Shown here piece by piece: positions 1 through 5,409 of a stretch of DNA of 5,610 nucleotides; within the stretch, counting starts at the first letter, position 1; each line of letters begins with the position of its first letter. Under the pieces are notes generated by a model that did not search any database, was not told the origin of the DNA, and saw only the letters and a list, made by a program, of their open reading frames with translations. Both the position numbers and the translations under genes were made by a program. Source of the DNA: Patescibacteria group bacterium (GTDB lineage Bacteria > Patescibacteriota > Patescibacteriia > Veblenbacterales > UBA10138). The stretch spans positions 1 through 5,610 of the forward strand of contig DOPF01000067.1 in the NCBI GenBank assembly GCA_003512705.1, written 5' to 3'.

Positions 1-34
1 CCGTGAGCTCAAACGAAGTTGTATTACGGGGCAT
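1..34 (-). CDS. Possible start of a further gene, cut by the window edge
   Basis: An ATG at 34-32 follows the TAA stop of the DsbA-like gene after a single base (TAA-T-ATG). It opens a frame that stays open for the 11 codons left in the window, reading MPRNTTSFELT. The near-contact of stop and start suggests translational coupling as the last visible gene of the minus-strand run. No Shine-Dalgarno-like purine stretch precedes the ATG, but the neighbouring genes also lack one. The fragment is far too short to identify a family, so no function is proposed. It could also be a chance open frame. Confidence 0.3.
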   Translation of the reverse strand, partial: MPRNTTSFELT

Positions 35-35
35 A

Positions 36-683
36 TTAAGGCAGTAAGCTATTAAGCGCCTCGGCGGTAATATCACCAGTGTAAATTTGACCATCAACAA
101 ACAAGGTTGGGGTTTCATTAAGGCCCAAGGCGCTGATTTGCTGCTGATTAAATTGAATTAATGGCAAAGGATCTTGGTTGCTTACGCAATTATTAAACGT
201 ATTGGTATTTAAACCTAATGAATCAGCTAGGGTTAAATAAAAATCCGCACCCAATGTCGCTTGGTTAGAAAAAAGCTGGTGTTGATATTCCCAAAACTTC
301 CCCTGACGGGCGGCGCATTGGGCGGCGATAGCAGCGGGTAGAGAGTTGGAGTGGTTGGGGATAATAAAATCTTTCCATACCAAACGAACTGAATTAGGAT
401 TATCTTGGGCAAATTGCTCCAAAATTGGCGCCGCCTCAGCGCAATAGGGACACTCAAAATCAGCTAACTCCACCAAAACTAAGCTGGCTTGCGGATTGCC
501 GATATTCGGGTCTTGCGGGGAAATGGTTAAAGTTGTGGTAGTCGTTGGAGTTTCGGTAACCGGGGTAACCGGCGGTCGCAAGGCTTTAGAATCACTATAA
601 ACTTTCCAAAACCAGATACCCAATATAAAAATCACTACGAACCATACCCATAGCCACGATTGGCGCTGTGTACTAGGGCTCAT
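36..683 (-). CDS. Membrane-anchored DsbA-like thioredoxin-fold protein (Thioredoxin_4 type)
   Basis: This 215-residue protein probably forms or shuffles disulfides in exported proteins. Residues 10-29 are a Trp/Ile/Val-rich membrane anchor. Residues 38-53 are a Pro/Thr-rich linker. The thioredoxin-fold domain begins near residue 65 with LVLVELADFECPYC, placing the redox motif at Cys78-Pro-Tyr-Cys81. The family's cis-proline appears as Thr191-Pro192 just before the strand LFVDGQIY. An inserted helical region (about 113-180) carries the typical QGKFWEYQHQLF segment and two further cysteines, Cys123 and Cys166, which may form a structural disulfide. The start is the ATG three bases after the stop of the TolB-like gene, which gives a proper N-terminal anchor. 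The catalytic domain should face the outside of the membrane. A role in oxidising the cysteine-rich pilin-like protein and the propeller encoded nearby is inferred from context. Reductase or isomerase activity cannot be excluded. Confidence 0.9.
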   Translation of the reverse strand: MSPSTQRQSWLWVWFVVIFILGIWFWKVYSDSKALRPPVTPVTETPTTTTTLTISPQDPNIGNPQASLVLVELADFECPYCAEAAPILEQFAQDNPNSVRLVWKDFIIPNHSNSLPAAIAAQCAARQGKFWEYQHQLFSNQATLGADFYLTLADSLGLNTNTFNNCVSNQDPLPLIQFNQQQISALGLNETPTLFVDGQIYTGDITAEALNSLLP

Positions 684-686
684 AAT

Positions 687-1952
687 TTATGGCGCCAACT
701 GCAAACTACGCAATTGACTGGTTAATTCATCAACAAAATATAATATTCGACCGTCACTAGATAGTGTTAAACTAGTAGCCGATACCTGCCGACCTTCTTC
801 AGCCAGTGGATTTGCAATTAAAGTATTAGTACCAGTGGTTAAATCTACTCGATAAAAAGCATCCGGAACGCCATAAGCTAATTCCCGCACATAACCAGAA
901 CCAGCTGGTAAATTTTGCGGCACAGCACAATAAGCCGCCGCCTCCAATTGCGACACCACGCACTTATCTACCCACGTGGCTAGACCTAAAGATTGCTTAT
1001 TAAAACCAATATCATTACCCGATGCGTTAACTAAATATAGATTAGGTAAATAATCGGTAGTATCGCTATAGACATTATATAGTAACTTTTGGCCGTCGGC
1101 TGACCAGCGAGCCTCGAAGCCGCGCCCCTCCACTTGCAATGATTTAAAATTTTCCCCATGCAAACCGATTAATAATACTTCCTGATTAAATAAACCACTG
1201 GGTTCACCAGTTAACGACAACGCCACCACCTGATTATTAGGCGACCACGCTACTTGCACCCGGTCGGCATTGGCACCCAAAGGCTCAATACCTTTTAAAT
1301 TGGAACCGTCGCTGCCAACAGTTACCAACCATTTATCCGACTCTTGTTCGCCTAAAAACTTGCCGGCAATTTCTTTACCGGTGGGCGCAAAAGCAAAGTC
1401 GGTCATTTCTTGGGGCAAGGTGTATTGCTTTTGCTGATTAAAATCATAAAGAATGTTAGCGCCGTCGGGAAATTCTAATATGGCGCTGGAGGCAGTTGGC
1501 GACCAAGTAACTTTTTGCACATCGTAATACGGTAATGTTGTTAAAGCTTGGCGAGTACCATCGGCCGTAAAATCATAAAATATACCGTCGTTGCGGCTAT
1601 AAAAACGGGTTAAACCGCCGGGCGTGGATTGCGGCGCCAAAGTTTGATCGCGTGTCAACACGGGCGTAGATGTCGGCCCACCGGCCGCCACCGGGCTGGG
1701 TTGTTCTATTGTGCCTGGCCTGGTAGGTACATTGGTTATGCCGGGTAGATTAACATTCCCCGGACCCTCACCGATATTAACGTTACCAGGGCCAATGGTG
1801 GGTAAATTACCGATGGGTAAATTTTGATTTCCTGGCGGCGTTACTATGGGTTCACTGCGAAAGGCTAAATAAAAAACATAGCCAATTAAAAGCAGGGCAA
1901 CGATGATTATTACCCAAATAAGTAATTTACGTTTGTCGATATTTTCAAGCAT
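687..1952 (-). CDS. Membrane-anchored TolB-like (WD40/PD40) beta-propeller protein
   Basis: This 421-residue protein has an N-terminal membrane anchor (about residues 10-31) and a low-complexity Gly/Pro/Asn linker (about 38-112) in which GPGNVN occurs twice (residues 54-59 and 63-68). A beta-propeller domain follows. Blade-type motifs of the PD40 family are visible: VTWSPTAS (148-155), FAFAPTGKEIAG (187-198), VAWSPNNQVVALS (234-246), ARWSADGQKLLYN (281-293) and LTLSSDGRILYFV (395-407). Cys331 and Cys342 (DKCVV...AYCAVP) sit 11 residues apart in one blade and could form a disulfide. Such propellers usually mediate protein or glycan binding at the envelope; no enzymatic motif is seen. The gene starts 2 nt after the nucleotidyltransferase gene and ends 3 nt before the DsbA-like gene. 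Its first ~50 codons are partly duplicated at 3414-3550. The ligand and exact role are unknown. Confidence 0.85.
   Translation of the reverse strand: MLENIDKRKLLIWVIIIVALLLIGYVFYLAFRSEPIVTPPGNQNLPIGNLPTIGPGNVNIGEGPGNVNLPGITNVPTRPGTIEQPSPVAAGGPTSTPVLTRDQTLAPQSTPGGLTRFYSRNDGIFYDFTADGTRQALTTLPYYDVQKVTWSPTASSAILEFPDGANILYDFNQQKQYTLPQEMTDFAFAPTGKEIAGKFLGEQESDKWLVTVGSDGSNLKGIEPLGANADRVQVAWSPNNQVVALSLTGEPSGLFNQEVLLIGLHGENFKSLQVEGRGFEARWSADGQKLLYNVYSDTTDYLPNLYLVNASGNDIGFNKQSLGLATWVDKCVVSQLEAAAYCAVPQNLPAGSGYVRELAYGVPDAFYRVDLTTGTNTLIANPLAEEGRQVSATSLTLSSDGRILYFVDELTSQLRSLQLAP
1700..1850 (-). repeat. Low-complexity Gly/Pro/Asn linker coding region
   Basis: This part of the TolB-like gene encodes a spacer built from short related units such as GNQNLPIGNLP, GPGNVNIG and GPGNVNLPG between the membrane anchor and the propeller. 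The repeated GPGNVN units are encoded near 1776-1793 and 1749-1766. Internal repetition of this kind can change length by slippage. The homology with the copy at 3414-3550 ends inside this region, at the GNLP unit. Confidence 0.6.
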
Positions 1953-1954
1953 TT

Positions 1955-2611
1955 TTAAGTGCTACTAAGATAAAGTTTAACTTGCTTGCGTAACTCTGTT
2001 TTTACTCGCGTCCAATTTAGGCGATCTAATAATACTGGGTTAGGCTCGCTTTCGGCATCATTAAAATATACCAAACTTTTTAACAAATGCAGATGGCTAT
2101 ATTTTACGCCCTGAAACTTGCGATCAACCCAGTGTAAAATTTCAGCTAAAGAATATCTTTTTAAAATGGTGTAAAAATCAAAAAAATCTTTGCGGCTGCC
2201 ACGACTGGAAATAGCTTGTAATTTCATGCAGGCAATATCTTTATCATTAGCCAGTCGCACCCAACCATAATTTAGGCAGGGATATAACAATGGATAAGGA
2301 TAATACAAAAAACTTATTTTTACGCCATTTAACGCGCCATGCCAAGTACCAACGTCGGTAGCCAACACTTTTAGACGACCTAGTTGACGCAAGGATAATT
2401 CTAGTTTGTTAATAGAAAAGGACCGGGGTGAAAACCAATCAAAATCAACTGATCGCCTGTGCCCATACTGTAAGGCCAAGGCAGTGCCACCGGCCAAATA
2501 CCAATTCTTCATTAATGGCAGCTGTTTTAATTGGAAAAATAATCTCTTGGCCGACGGCACTAGCACCCGCTCCAACGTGCTTAATTTTACTTTCCCAACA
2601 CCACTCGCCAT
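1955..2611 (-). CDS. AbiEii/AbiGii-type nucleotidyltransferase (toxin-like)
   Basis: This 218-residue protein belongs to the AbiEii/AbiGii nucleotidyltransferase family, whose studied members are toxins of toxin-antitoxin or abortive-infection systems. The pattern is intact: GGTALAL (41-47), then HRRSVDFDWF (51-60) with the metal-binding Asp56 and Asp58, then Asp125-IACMKLQAISSRGSRKDFFDFY with Lys130, Arg140, Lys141 and the Asp142/Asp145 pair. The remaining C-terminal part is helical and basic. The ATG at 2611 is the only ATG before the core motif apart from Met34, and it overlaps the upstream DUF6922-like gene by 25 nt. A TTG at 2575 is an alternative that would remove the overlap. The stop lies 2 nt before the TolB-like gene. 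The substrate (NTP and target RNA or protein) cannot be read from sequence. All key residues are present, so it is probably active. Confidence 0.88.
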   Translation of the reverse strand: MASGVGKVKLSTLERVLVPSAKRLFFQLKQLPLMKNWYLAGGTALALQYGHRRSVDFDWFSPRSFSINKLELSLRQLGRLKVLATDVGTWHGALNGVKISFLYYPYPLLYPCLNYGWVRLANDKDIACMKLQAISSRGSRKDFFDFYTILKRYSLAEILHWVDRKFQGVKYSHLHLLKSLVYFNDAESEPNPVLLDRLNWTRVKTELRKQVKLYLSST

Positions 2612-2826
2612 AAAGCGCGGCTTTTTAAATCTAAATCCGGCGCCAACTTGGCCGCCCGACGCAGAGTGCGACGATTATACCAGCGGCTGATTATTTGCCA
2701 ATCGGCTATATCGCCAAATTTTAAAACCCGTCCAATGATAAACCGGGCATGCCGCTGGGGCTTAAGATCGTCGGCTGATACATCCCAGAATAATGTTGGT
2801 GATAATTTCTTCAGGTGGTATTTCAT
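2587..2826 (-). CDS. DUF6922-like small protein, probable partner of the nucleotidyltransferase
   Basis: This 79-residue protein resembles the DUF6922 family, which is commonly encoded directly upstream of AbiEii-type nucleotidyltransferases. Recognisable elements are SPTLFWDV (9-16), the conserved helix ARFIIGRVLKFGDIADWQ (27-44), the basic segment RWYNRRTLRRAAK (48-60) and the C-terminal LDLKSRALWRVVLG. The frame stays open upstream to 3156, but the extra 110 codons run through a palindromic repeat element and have no protein-like conservation, so the ATG at 2826 is chosen. A good promoter lies just before this ATG. The gene overlaps the nucleotidyltransferase gene by 25 nt, so the two are presumably co-translated. 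An antitoxin role is inferred from position and size; the protein might instead be a DNA-binding regulator of the pair. Confidence 0.8.
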   Translation of the reverse strand: MKYHLKKLSPTLFWDVSADDLKPQRHARFIIGRVLKFGDIADWQIISRWYNRRTLRRAAKLAPDLDLKSRALWRVVLGK

Positions 2827-2832
2827 ATATAA

Positions 2833-2861
2833 ATTATGCCATATTTTAACACTTTTAACAA
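2833..2861 (-). promoter_or_regulatory. Sigma-70-like promoter of the DUF6922/AbiEii gene pair
   Basis: On the minus strand TTGTTA (2861-2856) and CATAAT (2838-2833) are separated by 17 bp, and a TGG just before the -10 box gives an extended -10. Only 6 bases separate the -10 box from the ATG at 2826, so initiation at the usual distance would fall at or next to that ATG. The transcript would then be leaderless. This fits the lack of a Shine-Dalgarno sequence and supports the short form of the gene. Confidence 0.65.
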
Positions 2862-2945
2862 GCCATTTCCAAGATAAATCACTAGAGCACCAGAACACTA
2901 AAACATTAAAGCAATATAACATACTAACAAAATAGCTGTTGGTTA

Positions 2946-3080
2946 TTGTCATTGCGAGAATCCGCCTCGGGCGGAGACGAAGCAATCTCACCTCCGTGTC
3001 ATTGCGAAGGAGCGGAGTGACTAAAGCAATCTCATAAGGATAGATTGCCACGCCTCGCGTAGCTCGGCTCGCAATGACAA
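2946..3080. repeat. 135-bp palindromic repeat element (CATTGCGAG...GCAATCTC family)
   Basis: The element is bounded by perfect 13-bp inverted repeats, TTGTCATTGCGAG at 2946-2958 and its complement at 3068-3080. It holds three arms. The first direct arm is 2946-2989, with an internal perfect 6-bp hairpin TCCGCC-TCG-GGCGGA at 2961-2975. The second direct arm is 2997-3033 (TGTCATTGCGA...GCAATCTC). The third is an inverted arm at 3042-3080 (AGATTGC...CTCGCAATGACAA). The second and third arms can pair into a long hairpin: 7 bp at 3026-3032 with 3042-3048, and 11 bp at 2997-3007 with 3069-3079. Repeats with this consensus are scattered in many bacterial genomes and behave like REP/MITE-type sequences. 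No transposase is encoded here and no clear target duplication flanks the element. Confidence 0.8.
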
Positions 3081-3131
3081 CGCGCGCCAAAAATGGCTGC
3101 ATCCAACTTGAAGTAGCAATCGCCATTACTG

Positions 3132-3279
3132 TTATGCCCAAAATGAAACCCCCCACAGTCCGTTGATTGTGGTAACCTTAATTTCCCCAGCTAAATCACT
3201 TCTTGCCAGCTGGCACGTCGCCCAAATACCAACCATAACCCTTTGTGTAAAGTGGAAAATCCCTATATGTAATTTTCAT
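3132..3279 (-). pseudogene. Possible frameshifted remnant of an unidentified gene
   Basis: An ATG at 3279 opens a 27-codon frame ending at 3196 (it includes LYTKGYGWYLGDVPAGK). In another frame the sequence continues as SDLAGEIKVTTINGLWGVSFWA and stops at 3132. Read together with one frameshift near 3197-3207, they make a 49-residue protein-like string rich in Gly, Trp and Tyr, unlike the chance translations around it. No family was recognised. The ATG lies inside the 32-bp palindrome. It may be a decayed gene end, a small real ORF of 27 codons, or chance. Confidence 0.25.
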
Positions 3280-3299
3280 CCGGCCGGATGAAAATTACA
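3268..3299. repeat. 32-bp perfect palindrome
   Basis: The half-site TGTAATTTTCATCCGG (3268-3283) is followed without spacer by its exact reverse complement (3284-3299). As a hairpin it would have a 14-bp stem and a GGCC loop. No T-run follows on either strand, so it is not a typical intrinsic terminator. It lies between the truncated TolB-like copy and the palindromic element. It could be an operator, a recombination or insertion junction, or a small inverted duplication. Confidence 0.75.
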
Positions 3300-3319
3300 C
3301 GGCCTAGTAAAGTCGGTAA

Positions 3320-3550
3320 TTAGGTTATTTTTTCGCTTAAAAATTCCTTGTAAAAACTTTTCCGGACACTGTAAACCAGCCAACCATAAATAATTAAGAG
3401 CCAGATAAATCCGGGTAAATTACCGATGGGCAAATTTTGATTATCCAGCGGCGTGACTATTGGTTCACTGCGGAAAACCAAATAGAAAATGTAAGCGATT
3501 AGCAGGACACCGAGGGTAATTAATGTAATAATTATTTTCTTATTTTTCAT
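3320..3550 (-). pseudogene. Truncated and diverged copy of the TolB-like gene start, with an unrelated tail
   Basis: Codons 1-47 encode a membrane anchor and the segment FYLVFRSEPIVTPLDNQNLP, which matches FYLAFRSEPIVTPPGNQNLP of the 421-residue propeller protein, continuing through IGNLP. The match also holds at DNA level (3414-3490 against about 1801-1875, with scattered substitutions), so the two are diverged duplicates. After NLP the homology stops and an unrelated 29-residue tail follows that looks like a second membrane helix (FIWLLIIYGWLVYSV) with a basic end. No propeller domain is present. The start lies 9 nt after the stop of the pilin-like gene, in the same frame as that gene. Most likely it is a remnant left by a rearrangement. 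A functional two-helix small membrane protein of 76 residues is possible. Confidence 0.6.
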
Positions 3551-3559
3551 AATTAATAA

Positions 3560-4960
3560 TCATAAACAAATTCCTGTTAAACCAACTAACCAGTTATTAT
3601 CACTATCATTGGCAGGATATTGTTGCCTGTTTATTCGCAAATCGCAAGATACATATGATGTCAACCCTGTACACGTCGCTGGAACCCCCCCTGCCTTTTC
3701 CCCTGGGCAATCCGCATCCCCATAACATGCTTGACCATTATTTGATCCACCAATACAAGCATCGCGTTGTAAACCTTGGGGTGCTAAAGGAAAATCAGTT
3801 ATCTGCAACAAAGCTGAATTAGGAATCTTATCCCACTCAATATCACCGTATACCTTGGGTGATAAAGGGCCACAGCTTGATCCTGCTTTCCCAATGGCAA
3901 ATACATCGTCGCAAGTTTGGCCCAATTGAGTATAATTGATTGGCGTTCGATCGTCATTTACTTCTGCTAATATTACGAAACCTCGTACACCGCCACCACA
4001 AATACTTGAATCGTCCAGTTGAAATTGCAAAAAACCATTACCTAATATGTAACCATCGGCGTTTTCCTCTAAATCTAATTCAATCGATTGGCGGCCGGTC
4101 TGAGTTGTTCCATCATTATTAATCCTCTGCAGACTAACTGTTTCTACAGTATTATTTCCGCACACCGCCGCTAACCACATATAATCTACATAGGCATTAT
4201 TTTGCCAAAGAATATTCCCTTGCGCCAAAAAACTTCCACACACCGGAGTACTCGACAAATTAGATTCAAAATAACAAATACCCGCACCAACATGGGCACA
4301 GCTTTGGCCCACGCACTCATCACCACTATCAAGAACTGTTTTATCGCCACAAATAACCGGCGAATTATTTTTTAAAACGTCTCTAGGGCACCAAATACCA
4401 AAAGATTCCGGTTTAATTTTGGGAATTCGTAATTCTGGTAATAAGACCAGTTGTGGATTGACTAAATTAAGCAAGCTATAAGACAATAAAGCAATAACTA
4501 GAGCCGCTATCGCGCCAAAAATAGTTTCCTTGGCATCGGTTACGGCCGGACCGCTGCCAGCACGGTAAATCAGCTTAAATCCGCCCCACATAATCATTAC
4601 TACTGACATGACCGCAATCATGGCTACAAAAAATTTATAAAAGATACTCAAGTACTCTGCAAACCCAGAAACACTGCTTTTCACCCCACCTTCGATCGGT
4701 AAATCAACTTGCAAGTCTATATCTGGGGTTTTAGATAAGCATAAACCAGTACCAGATTCACAAGCTTTATTTTCGTACTTTTTTGTGGTGGCGTTCCACT
4801 GTAGCGATTTACCACTTTCTTCCCAGGCGCCATTTACCCCTAAACACTCGTCTTTTTTCCAACATGTTGTATTTAAAGATTGGGTGTTCTCCAGCGCAAA
4901 AATCAAAGCTGGCGCTATTAAACCAGTGGCTATGATCAAAACTAATAACTTTTTTTTCAT
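3560..4960 (-). CDS. T4SS pilin-like (VirB2/TrbC-type) membrane protein with long cysteine-rich ectodomain
   Basis: This 466-residue protein has a signal peptide (MKKKLLVLIIATGLIAPALIFA, about 1-22) and a short Cys-containing N-terminal region (Cys33, 39, 67, 74). The two-helix core follows: helix 1 about 103-132 (ending IMWGGFKLIYRAG), a short loop RAGSGPAVTDAKE, and helix 2 about 146-169 (ending LNLVNPQLV). That core matches the T4SS pilin family widespread in CPR genomes, whose members are usually about 100-150 residues long. Here some 290 more residues follow, with 16 cysteines, including CIGGSNNGQACYGDADCPG (402-420), a spacing typical of small disulfide-stabilised modules. With a cleaved signal and two helices, the C-terminal region should be extracytoplasmic. 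All 20 Cys could pair, which fits the DsbA-like gene in the same locus. The start is the ATG at 4960, giving a clean signal peptide. It is the only gene here ending in TGA. Whether it forms a pilus is unknown. Confidence 0.75.
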   Translation of the reverse strand: MKKKLLVLIIATGLIAPALIFALENTQSLNTTCWKKDECLGVNGAWEESGKSLQWNATTKKYENKACESGTGLCLSKTPDIDLQVDLPIEGGVKSSVSGFAEYLSIFYKFFVAMIAVMSVVMIMWGGFKLIYRAGSGPAVTDAKETIFGAIAALVIALLSYSLLNLVNPQLVLLPELRIPKIKPESFGIWCPRDVLKNNSPVICGDKTVLDSGDECVGQSCAHVGAGICYFESNLSSTPVCGSFLAQGNILWQNNAYVDYMWLAAVCGNNTVETVSLQRINNDGTTQTGRQSIELDLEENADGYILGNGFLQFQLDDSSICGGGVRGFVILAEVNDDRTPINYTQLGQTCDDVFAIGKAGSSCGPLSPKVYGDIEWDKIPNSALLQITDFPLAPQGLQRDACIGGSNNGQACYGDADCPGEKAGGVPATCTGLTSYVSCDLRINRQQYPANDSDNNWLVGLTGICL

Positions 4961-4979
4961 AATTAATTACTCTATTTTT

Positions 4980-5008
4980 AGTATATCACTATACGTTATT
5001 TTAAGTTA
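4980..5008 (-). promoter_or_regulatory. Tentative promoter/operator region before the pilin-like gene
   Basis: The 40-nt gap between the coiled-coil protein gene and the pilin-like gene contains an inverted repeat, GTATA-TCAC-TATAC at 4981-4994. On the minus strand it overlaps a -10-like TATACT (4985-4980). The -35 position at 17 bp (TAACTT) is poor. It may be a weak promoter or a regulator site; the pilin-like gene may simply be read from upstream. Confidence 0.22.
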
Positions 5009-5351
5009 CCAAATTTACCGCTTTAATTAATCCTTCTAAACCAACTACTTGAGCGCATTGAATAACATCTTCAGCGCAGGCATAGCCTAATACAATCAAA
5101 GCAATGGCGGCTAGAATTATATAGGTCCAGGGATCACCAAATATAGCAATCAAGGCATTAATTATTGCTCGCCGCACCATGCTTTTAACCTGTTTTTTAA
5201 CTAATGTCTTAGCCACCTCTTGCACCTGCTTTTTTTTCTGCTGCACCATCTGCTTAATGCGACTTTTCTGCCGCTCGGCGGCATACTGGCTCTCGGTCTG
5301 CGCTTGCTGATCCGTGGTAATTGTATCTTCGTCTATGGCATCTAGCGGCAT
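5001..5351 (-). CDS. Coiled-coil, single-pass membrane protein of unknown function
   Basis: This 116-residue protein has an acidic, polar start (PLDAIDEDTITTDQ), then a Gln/Lys-rich helical stretch (about 16-60, including KKKQVQEVAKTLVKKQVK) that looks like a basic coiled coil or amphipathic helix. A hydrophobic helix follows at about 62-90 (IINALIAIFGDPWTYIILAAIALIVLGY), broken by GDPW so that it might be a hairpin. A short tail has two cysteines, Cys92 and Cys99. The ATG at 5351 is preferred over one 16 codons upstream (5399), because the extra residues are translated AT-rich low-complexity DNA. The next gene, the pilin-like protein, starts 40 nt downstream, so a role in the same envelope structure is plausible. 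No family is recognised. Confidence 0.6.
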   Translation of the reverse strand: MPLDAIDEDTITTDQQAQTESQYAAERQKSRIKQMVQQKKKQVQEVAKTLVKKQVKSMVRRAIINALIAIFGDPWTYIILAAIALIVLGYACAEDVIQCAQVVGLEGLIKAVNLVT

Positions 5352-5409
5352 TATAAAATAATTAAAAATTAAAAAATTAAAATTAAAAATGACAATCAAA
5401 AATGAAAAA
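5352..5409. other. AT-rich low-complexity spacer
   Basis: The spacer between the four-helix-bundle gene and the coiled-coil gene consists almost only of A and T, in units related to AAAAATTAAAATTAAAAA. AT-only tracts like this are often seen between genes in CPR genomes. No hairpin followed by a T-run that would serve as a terminator is visible. Confidence 0.55.
5368..5395 (-). promoter_or_regulatory. Candidate promoter for the coiled-coil protein gene
   Basis: On the minus strand TTGTCA (5395-5390) and TTTAAT (5373-5368), each one mismatch from consensus, are spaced by 16 bp. The -10 box ends 16 nt before the ATG at 5351, predicting a leader of about 10 nt. The AT-rich background makes chance matches likely. 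If it is real, the coiled-coil gene and pilin-like gene begin a new transcription unit here. Confidence 0.35.

Noticed and set aside
2406..2935. Plus-strand open frames of 61-95 codons over the AbiEii and DUF6922-like genes
   Set aside because: They lie opposite genes with clear family motifs or over the promoter and spacer. Their translations look random and they have no initiation signals.
2946..3080. CRISPR-like array (repeated GCAATCTC and GTCATTGCGA)
   Set aside because: There are only three arms, one inverted, with irregular spacing and no spacers of uniform length. It fits a palindromic repeat element.
2936..3090. Target-site duplication around the palindromic element
   Set aside because: The bases outside the 13-bp ends (GGTTA on the left, CGCGC on the right) do not match.
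2827..3156. Upstream extension of the DUF6922-like gene to 189 codons (GTG start at 3156)
   Set aside because: The extra 110 codons run through the palindromic repeat element and non-conserved DNA. A promoter lies inside the extended frame just before the ATG at 2826, so the extension cannot be translated from it.
3268..3299. Intrinsic terminator at the long palindrome
   Set aside because: No T-run follows the hairpin on either strand, and the stem is AT-rich except at its centre.
3560..4960. Alternative genetic code with TGA read as glycine (as in Gracilibacteria/SR1)
   Set aside because: The long genes in the window contain no internal TGA, and the one TGA sits at a sensible gene end.
3940..5030. 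Plus-strand open frames opposite the pilin-like gene
   Set aside because: They overlap a long minus-strand gene with a signal peptide and conserved membrane core and show no protein-like features of their own.
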